The translations under genes were made by a program, and so were the position numbers. From contig NZ_CP139035.1 of assembly GCF_029854705.2 (NCBI RefSeq), positions 558,001-622,000 of the forward strand: a stretch of DNA of 64,000 nt, read 5' to 3'. Source of the stretch: Akkermansia sp. N21116 (GTDB taxonomy: Bacteria > Verrucomicrobiota > Verrucomicrobiia > Verrucomicrobiales > Akkermansiaceae). Positions 26,574-34,852 of this stretch are shown here, one piece after another. Position 1 is the stretch's first letter; the number at the start of each line of letters is the position of its first letter. The notes below the pieces were generated by a model. The model was given only the letters and a program-made list of their open reading frames with translations. It did not search any database and was not told where the DNA came from.

Positions 26574-28487
26574 TTAACGCCCCAGAATGGCGTAGGCTTC
26601 CGTCCATACGTCATCCCATGGAAGGTGTGTCAGCGCTCCGTAGAGAGGGTGGCTCCAAAGCCTGGCCCGCATAGCGGCCGGGCCGGGCTGGCCGATGAGG
26701 AAGCGTGTGAGTTGTTCCGCCCGGGCCAGCGAAGGGTAGTTGCGGGCAACGAGTTCTGCCAGGGCCAGGTGTTCTTCGTCCGTCATGGCGGTAGCAGGGC
26801 GTGTTTCTGGGATTTTCATCTGGTCATTCCGACAGGCGGAACAGTGACCGCACGGGGAACTGGGGAATCCGAAGTAATAGTCGAGATTGGCACTGAGACA
26901 GGATCCGTCAGTCAGGAAGCGCATGATGATGTTAAAGCGTTCCTGTTCGTGTTGCATGCGTTCGTACATCAAACGGACGTAGCGGTCACGCCAGACGGTC
27001 GGAGGCAGTGCGTCGGGCGAGGGTTCCAGCTCTATGGCGATTTGGCGGAAAGTCGTCTTCCATTCTCCGGTGGCGTCCAGATCTGCAAGCCAGGCACAGG
27101 CCTCGGCAAAAGAGATTCCGAAGGCAATAGCCGCATCCTCGACTTCACCTTCGCGGTGAGCGTTCAGCCAATGCAGACGTTCCGTTTCTTCGTGGTTCCG
27201 TCCGGAGAGGATAGTTTCCAGCGGGAAAAGGGGTTTGACTTTGTAGTACTGGTAGCCGGAGCCGGTTTCTTTCAGCGCGCCTTCCCTCTTCAGGTCGAAG
27301 AGAAGCCTGTTGAACACTGTTTCCGGAAGATCCGATTCCGTTGTTGCTGCATAGTAGGAAACGACGTGTCTTCCCCGGATGAGCAGGCGGGACAGGGCGA
27401 CTTCCAAAGACCGCTCATCCGGCAGAGATGCGCGGATCCGGTTCCCGGCGGCGATCGTGTCTCCCGGAGAGATGAAGATAAGGCTCTGGGCGGGCTGCCC
27501 GTCGCGTCCTGCCCTGCCTGATTCCTGAACGTAGGCTTCCGGTGATGTGGGAGGATGGAAGTGGACGACGGAGCGCACATCCTGTTTGTCTACTCCCATG
27601 CCGAAGGCGATGGTAGCGACAAGGACATCGGTTTTCCCCGCGAGGAAAGAGTCCTGGATGCAGGCTCGGGCTTCCGTCGGCATGCCGGCGTGGTAGGAAC
27701 GTGCTTTGATTTGGCGATTCTGAAGCCATGCGGCCAGGTTGTCCGTGTCTTTTCGGGTACGGACATAGATGATGCCGGGGGTATTGCCGGGAGACTGCAG
27801 AAATTCAAGCAAAGCATCATTGCGAACCTCTTCATCGACGAAGCGTACGCTACGGCGGATATTTTCCTTGCTTGGCGGAAGGCAGAAGGCGTCGTTTGCC
27901 CGGATGTCGAACAGGCGGATCAGGTCTTCCCTGACGCGGACGGTAGCCGTGGCTGTTAGAGCCAGAACTGCATGAAAAGGGCGCGTTTTGGCATAAGAGG
28001 GCAGTCCCAGGTAATCCGGGCGGAAACTGTGCCCCCATTCTGACAGGCAGTGAGCTTCGTCTACGACAAACAATCCAAGGGGGACCCCTTCCATGGCTCG
28101 TTGGAGTTCCTGTCTTTCCAGGGATTCCGGAGCGACGAATACCATGCTCAAGGTTACGGAGGAAATTGCATGAAGGACCTCGGTTTTTTCTTCATCCGTC
28201 AGTGAGGAATCATACCGTGCTGCGGCAATTCCCAGGCGGACGAGGCTGTCTACCTGGTCGCGCATTAGGGCGATCAGGGGAGAGACGACTACCGTCAATG
28301 CGTTCAGCATGACTGCAGGAAGCTGGTAGCATAAACTTTTCCCCGATCCCGTGGGCAGGACCCCCAGACAAGAGCGTCCGTCCAGGATTGTTTGGATTAT
28401 GTTCCTTTGCAGGGGGCGAAAATCCTGTTTTCCAAACAGGGGAAGAAAGGATTCCGGAGTTTGCAGAGGATGTGGCATGAGATGCAT
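26574..28487 (-). CDS. recQ: RecQ-family ATP-dependent DNA helicase
   Basis: 3'-5' DNA helicase acting in recombination and replication-fork repair. 637 residues. It has the LPTGSGKS Walker A near 45-51, DEAHCLSEWGHSFRPDY, LALTATAT, SYHAGMP, VATIAFGMGVDK and QESGRAGRDGQ. The RecQ zinc site follows with CLSANLDYYFGF and CGHCSAC near 525-555. A C-terminal HRDC domain is not evident; instead about 75 residues of unclear fold end the protein, so it is a RecQ paralogue of the short type. The first ATG (28487) and one three codons later (28478) are equally plausible; neither has a clear ribosome-binding site. It converges with the gene at 25570. Confidence 0.92.
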   Translation of the reverse strand: MHLMPHPLQTPESFLPLFGKQDFRPLQRNIIQTILDGRSCLGVLPTGSGKSLCYQLPAVMLNALTVVVSPLIALMRDQVDSLVRLGIAAARYDSSLTDEEKTEVLHAISSVTLSMVFVAPESLERQELQRAMEGVPLGLFVVDEAHCLSEWGHSFRPDYLGLPSYAKTRPFHAVLALTATATVRVREDLIRLFDIRANDAFCLPPSKENIRRSVRFVDEEVRNDALLEFLQSPGNTPGIIYVRTRKDTDNLAAWLQNRQIKARSYHAGMPTEARACIQDSFLAGKTDVLVATIAFGMGVDKQDVRSVVHFHPPTSPEAYVQESGRAGRDGQPAQSLIFISPGDTIAAGNRIRASLPDERSLEVALSRLLIRGRHVVSYYAATTESDLPETVFNRLLFDLKREGALKETGSGYQYYKVKPLFPLETILSGRNHEETERLHWLNAHREGEVEDAAIAFGISFAEACAWLADLDATGEWKTTFRQIAIELEPSPDALPPTVWRDRYVRLMYERMQHEQERFNIIMRFLTDGSCLSANLDYYFGFPSSPCGHCSACRNDQMKIPETRPATAMTDEEHLALAELVARNYPSLARAEQLTRFLIGQPGPAAMRARLWSHPLYGALTHLPWDDVWTEAYAILGR

Positions 28488-28545
28488 GGTACAGTTCAGG
28501 CCGACGGATGGCGAGTCCGGTACCTGTCACGCCGGGGTTTCCGGT

Positions 28546-29625
28546 TTACCCGATCAGATATTTGCCGAATCTGGGAATAGAAAGCAGTCTGGCAATCAGG
28601 TAGGTGATGACAATGGTGCTGATTCCGATGGCAAAAGTACTGATGGGGAAGGGAAGTGAAGCGTTCAGAAGTTTGAACATCATGTTCAGAAAGAAGATGT
28701 GCATTAAATACATCCCGTAACTGGCTTCGGAAACCTTCCTGAAAAATGCATAGACGCGACCCTGGGAGGAAGGAAGGGCCTTAAAGAGCAGGAAAATGCC
28801 CGTACACATCAAGGCAACGTTGAAGGTGCAGAAACGCCAGCTCAATTCCAGTTCCGGTACCAGAACGGCTGTTTCCGTGCGATGATGGAAAACTCCGGCT
28901 GTAATGGCATAGCCTGCCAGAAACAGGAGTAGTCCGGTGACGACGTTCCGCCGGGGACTCCAGTGGATGTAGGTTCTGATATAGTGGCCGAGAACAACGT
29001 AACCGATAAAACCGGAGAAATACCAGAGGGTTCCGAATTCATTCCAGTCGCATTCGCCATAGAATCCCGGAACAAGTTCTCTTCCGTAATGGTAGAAGGT
29101 TGTCAGGAACCAGACTGCTAGAAAGGCAAGTTCGAATTTTCGGGAACATTCCCGGAGCCAGGGTGAAATAACAGGCATGAACAGGTAAAGCCCGAGCAAC
29201 ATGTACACAAACCACAAATGACCGCTAGCATCGGTAAAATTGTAGAGCAGGCGTTGGAGATTGCCTGTAGCCTGGTCAGTGGAAATTTCTCCCCAGGACA
29301 GCGGCAGGAGTGCGTATAGCAGGGACCAGATAGCGAAGGGGATGACGACACGCGTAAAACGGCGGCGATAAAATTGTCCGGGACTTTCCCTCAGAGGGAC
29401 AAGCAAATAACTGGATACCATGACGAATAAAGGAACGGCAATGCGAAGGGCACTTGCAAACCACGTGACCCATCCTGTTGCTTCCGGTCCCGAAAAGTTG
29501 ACTTTTCCACCTTCTCCGATGTAATAAAATTCAAAAGAATGGATCAGGATGACCATGCAGCAGGCTGCTGCGCGGAGATAATCGAGGAAGACGATTCTGT
29601 CTTGTTGTACCGGTACCGTGTTCAT
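28546..29625 (-). CDS. Membrane acyltransferase, family 3
   Basis: 359 residues with about ten hydrophobic segments. It begins with RIVFLDYLRAAACCMVILIH, the RxxxxDxxRxxA...H pattern of acyltransferase-3 (WecH/OatA-like) proteins, whose histidine is thought catalytic. FYRRRFTRVVIPF and SYGMYLMHIFF are also family-typical. Such enzymes O-acylate surface polysaccharides, lipids or peptidoglycan. No SGNH domain is attached. The start codon lies directly after a strong hairpin and has no evident ribosome-binding site. The acceptor is unknown; the nearby surface-glycan glycosyltransferases are one possible connection. Confidence 0.85.
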   Translation of the reverse strand: MNTVPVQQDRIVFLDYLRAAACCMVILIHSFEFYYIGEGGKVNFSGPEATGWVTWFASALRIAVPLFVMVSSYLLVPLRESPGQFYRRRFTRVVIPFAIWSLLYALLPLSWGEISTDQATGNLQRLLYNFTDASGHLWFVYMLLGLYLFMPVISPWLRECSRKFELAFLAVWFLTTFYHYGRELVPGFYGECDWNEFGTLWYFSGFIGYVVLGHYIRTYIHWSPRRNVVTGLLLFLAGYAITAGVFHHRTETAVLVPELELSWRFCTFNVALMCTGIFLLFKALPSSQGRVYAFFRKVSEASYGMYLMHIFFLNMMFKLLNASLPFPISTFAIGISTIVITYLIARLLSIPRFGKYLIG

Positions 29626-29682
29626 GGGAAAAAGAAACGTTGGAGATGACCGTTAACTACGGTGACTAACCGGCGTTTCTTT
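29626..29682 (-). terminator. Branched hairpin between lipoprotein and acyltransferase genes
   Basis: Outer arms 29631-29643 and 29670-29682 pair over 13 positions (two G-U), enclosing an inner ACCGT/ACGGT stem. On the minus strand a T-rich run follows directly. It probably terminates the lipoprotein transcript, but it lies within a few bases of the acyltransferase start and may also affect that gene. Confidence 0.55.
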
Positions 29683-29730
29683 CAGATGCGGTACCCTGGT
29701 CTTTTTAGTGTAGGAACTTCCGGCTCCCTG

Positions 29731-30438
29731 CTATAGCGAATTACCGAACAGGGTGGAACCTGACATGGTCCCGGGACGCATCGTCGGATCGTTACGCTGG
29801 TCCTTCATGTCGAGAGGGTCGACGATGGAATCAGGGTCTTTGCCGGAGGTTGGAGAAGGTGTCGTCTGTTTCGGTTGTCCGGTCGTTGAGGATGACTTCC
29901 CGGGATCCTTTCCAAAAGGAGTGATCGGTCCGAATGAATCCGGAACGGAGAATTTGCCGGAAGTCGTATCGTCGTCCCCCCAGAGATACGACTTCCGGGA
30001 AGAGACTTCTTTGTCGTTGATCAGCAACGTGACTTTCCAGGTCAGGACGGGACCTTTTGTGAAGTATTCGTCCCCAATCACCGTAAAACATGTTTTTTCT
30101 TCTCCGCCGCTGCGGCCTTTAGGGAAGGAAATGATTTTTTTATGGACTTTGGAGCCTGTGTTCCCTTGTTGATATTCGAAGACGAGCCGGGCCGGGAGTT
30201 CCGGTTGCCCGTCTGTCCACGTGACGTAATAATACTGTCCCAGACGATTGCGGCGTTCTTTGGCCGTGATGGCTCCGTACATGATGTACGTTGTCTGGGC
30301 TCGCATGAGACCGGTTTCGAATGCCGAGGAATCCGTGGACTTGACGGGAACTTCCCGTACGGATTCCAAGCGGGATTCGTAAGTGCATGAGGAAAGCGCG
30401 CAGAAGGCGCCTGCGCAGAGGGCGGGAAGCAGTCTCAT
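29731..30438 (-). CDS. Predicted outer-membrane lipoprotein of unknown function
   Basis: 235 residues from the ATG at 30438, which gives a classic lipoprotein signal: MRLLPALCAGAFCALSSC with Cys18 as the lipidation site and Thr at +2, suggesting the outer membrane. A longer in-frame start at 30525 would hide the signal and overlap the upstream permease. Residues 30-165 form a beta-rich domain (TTYIMYGAITAKERRNRLGQYYYVTWTDG, here given in part) found in no family I recognise. The last 65 residues are a low-complexity tail of Ser, Thr, Pro, Gly and Asp. It follows the AEC permease by 64 bases. Confidence 0.7.
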   Translation of the reverse strand: MRLLPALCAGAFCALSSCTYESRLESVREVPVKSTDSSAFETGLMRAQTTYIMYGAITAKERRNRLGQYYYVTWTDGQPELPARLVFEYQQGNTGSKVHKKIISFPKGRSGGEEKTCFTVIGDEYFTKGPVLTWKVTLLINDKEVSSRKSYLWGDDDTTSGKFSVPDSFGPITPFGKDPGKSSSTTGQPKQTTPSPTSGKDPDSIVDPLDMKDQRNDPTMRPGTMSGSTLFGNSL

Positions 30439-30502
30439 GCCGATATTGAACCGTGGCTGCTTCCGGGTGTCAAGGCCGGAGCAGGTCGGCGGCTTGCAGA
30501 GT

Positions 30503-31462
30503 TTACAGGACAAATTTGAAGCCAACGGCCAGCCAGACAGGCAGGGTGAGGAAGGAAACGAAGGTCGTTACCAGGCACACCTGCATGGCCAGTCCCGGGA
30601 GTCCTCCGAATTGTCGTGCGATGATGACCGGAATCATGGCGGAGGGAATTGCCGATTGGATGACCATGATCTGCTTGATCTCTGTACTGAAGGGAAGCAG
30701 CCATGCCAGGAGGAGGATCAATACCGGGGCGACTATCAGGCGCCCTACGATGCCGCTGATAATTGTTTTGGGTTTCCATTCGACGCTTTTCCAGGAATCG
30801 TACATGGTGGCACCGAAAAGAAAAACGCACAATGGAATGGCGCAGTTGCCCAGCATCTGCAGCGTCTGTTTGATGGGGGCTGGCGTTACGTAGCGGTCAA
30901 TGCCTGTCCAAACCAGGAAGAGACCGAGCGTTACCCCGATCAGAGGCCCGCGCAGGAAGACTTTCGGAGAAATATTTTTGAATCCGCCGGAGAGGATAAT
31001 GAGTCCTACCGTCCAGATAGCGATTTCACAACCGGTGTTATGGGTCATTAGGATACCCATCATCGGATTGCCCGGTGTGGTGAACATGACCGCAATGATG
31101 GGGATGACGAAGAAGCTGTAGTTCTGAATACCTGCCGCCAGAGTGAAAGTACGGAGTCCAGTACCGATATGGTACCCGAACAATTTGCCGACGAGCCATG
31201 CTGAGGCGATTCCCAACATGCACCCGGCAAAGCCCGCTCCGGCCGCTTCCAGCGAGAAGGCCGGGCTGCGCAACATCTCGTTGCCGAGCATGCTGGAGAG
31301 TACAAGACAGGGGTAGCAAATATCAATAGCCAGTTTGCTGATAGGCTTCTCGTGGTTCGGGAGCAGCCAATGCATTCTTCTGGCCAGCCAGCCGAGCCCG
31401 ATGATGAGATAGACCGGAATAATAGCCAGGAAGGCGACGGCAACGGGATCGGTAGAGTTCAT
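30503..31462 (-). CDS. AEC (auxin efflux carrier) family permease
   Basis: 319 residues with about ten membrane helices in the two-bundle AEC pattern. Typical elements are PVYLIIGLGWLARR at the start, DICYPCLVLSSML, AAGIQNYSFFVIPI (the broken helix of the first half) and IQSAIPSAMIPVIIARQFGG (that of the second half). Family members carry malate, other carboxylates or auxin-like acids; the substrate cannot be told from sequence. It follows the HAD phosphatase by 55 bases and may be the last gene of a long minus-strand operon. Confidence 0.85.
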   Translation of the reverse strand: MNSTDPVAVAFLAIIPVYLIIGLGWLARRMHWLLPNHEKPISKLAIDICYPCLVLSSMLGNEMLRSPAFSLEAAGAGFAGCMLGIASAWLVGKLFGYHIGTGLRTFTLAAGIQNYSFFVIPIIAVMFTTPGNPMMGILMTHNTGCEIAIWTVGLIILSGGFKNISPKVFLRGPLIGVTLGLFLVWTGIDRYVTPAPIKQTLQMLGNCAIPLCVFLFGATMYDSWKSVEWKPKTIISGIVGRLIVAPVLILLLAWLLPFSTEIKQIMVIQSAIPSAMIPVIIARQFGGLPGLAMQVCLVTTFVSFLTLPVWLAVGFKFVL

Positions 31463-31517
31463 ACTGTTTGTTTTTTGTTTGCCGCCCTGTCCGGGTGATC
31501 GAGGGCATCAAGGGGGA

Positions 31518-32273
31518 TCAGCTCCGTGGCCTTATCTCATCCGATTTGATCCGGTAATTCGAGGGATTTTTCCGGCATGAAATTGATTTGCCGGGCGGGT
31601 TGTTGAACTGGGGATGCCGGGGAATTGAAGGGAGGTTGATATTTTTGGTCAGATAATTGCACAGTTCCCGGACAGAGCGGAACACACGGGAAGGATTGGC
31701 CGCTTCCAGTGCAGGGATGTCTGCCGTTGTTCCCCAGGCGGCAGATAGACAATCGACTCCGGCTTCTCGACAGGCGGAAATATCCGATACGGTGTCTCCA
31801 ATGTAAAGGAAGTTGTCCGGACGGAGGCGGAATTGGCGCATGAGGTCGACGATGGCCGGTGCTTTACTGGAATACTTGTCCGAACCGGTTTTGATGGTAC
31901 AAAACAGACCGGACATTTTGAATTGTTCCAGAGTGATGCGACAGCTTTCCTTTCCCTTGCCCGTGACGAGGGCAAGACGAATTCCCCTGGCATGCAGGGT
32001 ATCAAGCAGTTCGAGGATACCGTCGAACGGACATGGGCATTGATCATGCAGGCGGCGATAGGCAGTGAGAAAGTCCCGGAGGGCCTCTTTCCATCGGTCA
32101 TGGACGATTTGGCGGATCATACCGGTTTCATTCAGTCCGAAAGTCTGGACGATTTCCGTTTCGCTCAACCTATGTCCGGCATGCGGGGAAACGGCTTCTT
32201 CAAATGCCTGGAGGCACATTGGAATTGTATCCCCGATAGTACCGTCCAGGTCAAAGGCGATCATTTTGATCAT
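31518..32273 (-). CDS. HAD-superfamily phosphatase, phosphoglycolate-phosphatase-like
   Basis: 251 residues from the ATG at 32273, which overlaps the stop of the upstream acetyltransferase by four bases. The HAD motifs are complete: FDLDGTIGDT (Asp nucleophile and acid/base), LVTGKG, KAP lysine region, and YIGDTVSDISACREAG. The cap domain lies between the first two, as in Gph/PGMB phosphatases acting on small phosphate esters. After about residue 205 comes an odd Pro/Asn/Ser-rich, basic tail of about 45 residues with no family counterpart, perhaps read-through of an old stop. Neighbours suggest sugar-phosphate metabolism. Confidence 0.85.
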   Translation of the reverse strand: MIKMIAFDLDGTIGDTIPMCLQAFEEAVSPHAGHRLSETEIVQTFGLNETGMIRQIVHDRWKEALRDFLTAYRRLHDQCPCPFDGILELLDTLHARGIRLALVTGKGKESCRITLEQFKMSGLFCTIKTGSDKYSSKAPAIVDLMRQFRLRPDNFLYIGDTVSDISACREAGVDCLSAAWGTTADIPALEAANPSRVFRSVRELCNYLTKNINLPSIPRHPQFNNPPGKSISCRKNPSNYRIKSDEIRPRS

Positions 32274-32872
32274 TGTTGTTGTGTTCCATTGATGTTCCTG
32301 ATGACGCGACAGGGATTGCCGGCGGCGACACAATGGGAAGGGATGTTCCTCGTGACGACGCTGCCTGCCCCGATGACGGTACCTTCTCCAATGGTGACGC
32401 CGGGGAGAACGATAACCCCGCCTCCCAGCCAGCATCCATTGCCGATGCGAACCGGCAGGGCGCGGGTATGGCAGAAGTAGGCGCCACTTTCCGGATTCCA
32501 GTCGTGAACGAGTCGTTCCTCCAGATCGATTGGGTGGGTCGCCGTGTAGATTTGCACGTTGGAAGCGATCAAAACATTGTTGCCGATCCGGATTTCATTG
32601 CAGTCTACAAACGTGCAATTCATGTTGATCGACACATTATTGCCGAGGTGCATATTGCGGCCGTAATCGCAGAGGAACGGTGTTGCAACTGATACGTTCG
32701 TCCCCATGCTGCCGAAGAGTTGCCGGAGAAGGTGTGTTTTTTCCTGTTTCCGCCCGTAGGGCAGGGAATTGTAGGATGCGAGCAGTTCCCGGGTTCTGTT
32801 TTTGTAGTCCAGAAAGATCGGATTGTGGCAGTCGTAAAGTTCACCTGCCAGGCATTTTTCGAGTTCAGTCAT
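32270..32872 (-). CDS. Maltose/galactoside O-acetyltransferase-like (left-handed beta-helix)
   Basis: 200 residues from ATG 32872. It opens MTELEKCLAGELYDC, matching the N-terminus of E. coli Maa (…KMIAGELY). An in-frame ATG at 32887 has a better GGAG site and would add five residues. Hexapeptide repeats run from about residue 70 to 185: IGNGCWLGGGVIVLPGVTIG and VVTRNIPSHCVAAGNPCR carry the family signature, and ATHPID holds the catalytic histidine. It transfers acetyl from acetyl-CoA to a sugar. Its stop overlaps the HAD gene start (ATGA). Confidence 0.9.
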   Translation of the reverse strand: MTELEKCLAGELYDCHNPIFLDYKNRTRELLASYNSLPYGRKQEKTHLLRQLFGSMGTNVSVATPFLCDYGRNMHLGNNVSINMNCTFVDCNEIRIGNNVLIASNVQIYTATHPIDLEERLVHDWNPESGAYFCHTRALPVRIGNGCWLGGGVIVLPGVTIGEGTVIGAGSVVTRNIPSHCVAAGNPCRVIRNINGTQQQ

Positions 32873-32924
32873 AGTACCCCGTATCATGAGGAGTGCTCCG
32901 TGACATCTCAAGTAACAGGGTGTT

Positions 32925-33707
32925 TCAAATTTTGGGGAAGCGGGGAGGAGTTTCTTCAACAAGTCTCCGTGCAATTGCCTCTATGATAAACAGAGCGGGG
33001 ACTTGAGTCGTCGCGTTGTATCCTCCGTTGATCCTTTGCTGTTTAACGTTGTAGTCGATATTCTCGTCCGACAGATGGGCCAGCGTAGTATTCGGAGAAT
33101 TGGTAATGCTCAGGATGCTGCATTGCCGGAGACGGAACTGCTGGACGATATCGATCACTTCTCTCGTTTCCCCGCTTTCGGAAAGGGCGATGACGACTGT
33201 ATGTGCGTCCTCGGATTCCGTGATGGGATAATGCGTGTCTTCCAGACCGATAGAAAATTTTCCCAGGTTGGAAAAATACCGGGCTCCGTATTTGGCTAAA
33301 GTGCCGGATGAGCCCTGTCCGACGAAGATGACTTTTTGCGCGGTACGTACCATTTCCACCGCCTGGCTGATTTTTTGTTCGAAGGCACTGGTGGCCGTCC
33401 TTTGAAAATACAGCAGCAATTCCCGCAGATCCTTGCGGGCCGGTATTTTTTGAATCAGTTTCCTTTCCCTTTCCAGATGTTTCTTGAAATCGGAATACCC
33501 TTCGCATCCCACCTTGATGCAAAACCTCAAGATCGACGATGTGGACATATGGAGCTTGGCTGCCAGCTCGCGGATAGTCATGTAGCGGACCTGGCCCATG
33601 TGGGCAATGACATACTTGTAAATCCTGATATCCGTCTCATTGAATGCATGGACGGTTTCATAAGGGAACAGGCTGCTGCCATCGTGCTGGGAAGATTGAT
33701 CATTCAT
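32925..33707 (-). CDS. RpiR-family transcriptional regulator with SIS domain
   Basis: 260 residues. The N-terminal winged helix covers about 25-80, with TIRELAAKLHMSTSSILRFCIKVG as the recognition region. The C-terminal SIS domain (about 115-245), FVGQGSSGTLAKYG and ALSESGETREVIDI, binds a phosphorylated sugar. RpiR regulators commonly control amino-sugar or sugar-phosphate use. The next genes downstream are a sugar acetyltransferase and a HAD phosphatase, plausible targets. The start overlaps the stop of the P-loop kinase by four bases, so it is translated as part of that operon. No operator was identified. Confidence 0.88.
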   Translation of the reverse strand: MNDQSSQHDGSSLFPYETVHAFNETDIRIYKYVIAHMGQVRYMTIRELAAKLHMSTSSILRFCIKVGCEGYSDFKKHLERERKLIQKIPARKDLRELLLYFQRTATSAFEQKISQAVEMVRTAQKVIFVGQGSSGTLAKYGARYFSNLGKFSIGLEDTHYPITESEDAHTVVIALSESGETREVIDIVQQFRLRQCSILSITNSPNTTLAHLSDENIDYNVKQQRINGGYNATTQVPALFIIEAIARRLVEETPPRFPKI

Positions 33708-34237
33708 GGTAGCAATCCAATTATCGACTCATATCCGATTTCATATTCCTCGTCAATCAGGACGTAAGGAAGACCGTATTCGTTGCAAGCCATGAGATTA
33801 GCCCTGTTTTCAGCAATGAGTTCATCCTGGGATGGAGTATTACCGGGAAGGCGTTTTTCCGTGATGTTGGCAAAGGCTTGGATGTCTTCGAAATGATTGA
33901 GGATGTACGTATCGCTCATTACGAGGCAGATGAAGCGGATAGATGTCATATATTCAGAGGTAAAATCCTTGTGCCAGCTAAAGGGGATGTAACAGCCTTC
34001 AACAATCAGATTCTGCCCGTTTTCGATATTTGTCCTGATGATTTCACGGACAATTGGCCACAGGAATTCCGTTAATACATTATCATCATTTTCTGGCGTC
34101 AACGGGCAATGCCCGCTCCGAATGAGTCCCATCTTAAGATGGTCGATGGAGAGATAGGGATACTTGTACCGTTCCAGCAAGTGCTGTGCCAAAGTCGTTT
34201 TGCCTGTGTGGGTACTTCCGGTAATTAGAATAATCAT
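33704..34237 (-). CDS. Small P-loop kinase of Firmicutes type
   Basis: 177 residues. The Walker A is GSTHTGKTT at residues 7-15, followed by YPYLSIDHLKMGLIRSG and LIVEGCYIPFSWHKDF, a pattern I associate with small uncharacterised 'adenylate kinase-like' proteins common in Clostridia. It phosphorylates an unknown small substrate. The DNA is clearly richer in A+T than guaA or recQ nearby, which together with the similarity suggests acquisition by transfer. It overlaps the RpiR gene by four bases. Confidence 0.7.
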   Translation of the reverse strand: MIILITGSTHTGKTTLAQHLLERYKYPYLSIDHLKMGLIRSGHCPLTPENDDNVLTEFLWPIVREIIRTNIENGQNLIVEGCYIPFSWHKDFTSEYMTSIRFICLVMSDTYILNHFEDIQAFANITEKRLPGNTPSQDELIAENRANLMACNEYGLPYVLIDEEYEIGYESIIGLLP

Positions 34238-34314
34238 GTTGAAGGGGTGTTTCTCTTTATTTCTCCTATGGGGCTGATTACCAAAATGTGCCTTTCAGTT
34301 GGAATCCCCAGTAA

Positions 34315-34419
34315 TTAACGAGCCGCAACCGATGCTTGGTCTGGATTCTTTGGTTCCTGCTTTTTCAGGGAGAGGACGGACAGAATAGACTCAAGTTCAG
34401 TGCCGGGTTTTCTACTCAT
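34315..34419 (-). CDS. Possible 34-residue peptide coupled to the deaminase gene
   Basis: An ATG at 34419-34417 overlaps the TGA stop of the cytidine-deaminase-like gene (ATGA) and opens 34 codons to a TAA at 34317-34315. The peptide begins MSRKPGTELESILSVLSLKK and is helix-prone and basic. Stop-start overlaps of this kind are used repeatedly by neighbours, which is the main reason to record it. It could also be the remnant of a longer imported gene. Confidence 0.3.
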   Translation of the reverse strand: MSRKPGTELESILSVLSLKKQEPKNPDQASVAAR

Positions 34420-34820
34420 TGCAGGAACCTGTCGTACTCCGACCAGTTGGGGAGAAGTTCTTTTAATAAGACGGTTTTTCCGGATTCATAGTCCAACATG
34501 ATCTGAATCTCTCCGCTGTGTTCATCCAATTGCATCATGTATTCGCGGCAGGCTCCGCATGGCGAGGCAGTTTTCCCATCAGGTGCTACGACAATGATCT
34601 TGTTGATTCGGCTTTCTCCGTTTGTAATCATATGGGCGATGGCATTTCTTTTCGCACACATACCCAATGACGATGATGTGTCGATGCAGACGCCTCCATA
34701 AATATTCCCCGACTTTGTTAATAGGGCGGCAGTGACTGCCCCTGCATCGATGAAGGGCGAAATGACTCTGCTATGGTGTACTTTTTCAGCAGCCTGATAT
34801 AATTTATCCCAGATATCCAT
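34416..34820 (-). CDS. Cytidine-deaminase-fold protein lacking the catalytic glutamate
   Basis: 134 residues, the normal length for tetrameric cytidine deaminases. The second zinc motif is intact (SPCGACREYM, two cysteines). The first motif reads GMCAKRNAIAHM: the zinc-ligand Cys is there, but the glutamate of the usual C-A-E is lysine, from codon AAA. That glutamate shuttles protons in all active members, so the protein is probably inactive or works differently; a single GAA-to-AAA change would explain it. The closest relatives I recall are Clostridial proteins starting MDIW.KLY with GMCAERNAI. It lies 32 bases downstream of the metallo-beta-lactamase gene. Confidence 0.8.
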   Translation of the reverse strand: MDIWDKLYQAAEKVHHSRVISPFIDAGAVTAALLTKSGNIYGGVCIDTSSSLGMCAKRNAIAHMITNGESRINKIIVVAPDGKTASPCGACREYMMQLDEHSGEIQIMLDYESGKTVLLKELLPNWSEYDRFLQ

Positions 34821-34852
34821 CTGTCGTGAAAGTTGATAAGGGGCTCCTGAAA

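Noticed and set aside
26535-27521. 328-codon plus-strand open frame opposite recQ
   Set aside because: Shadow of the helicase gene.
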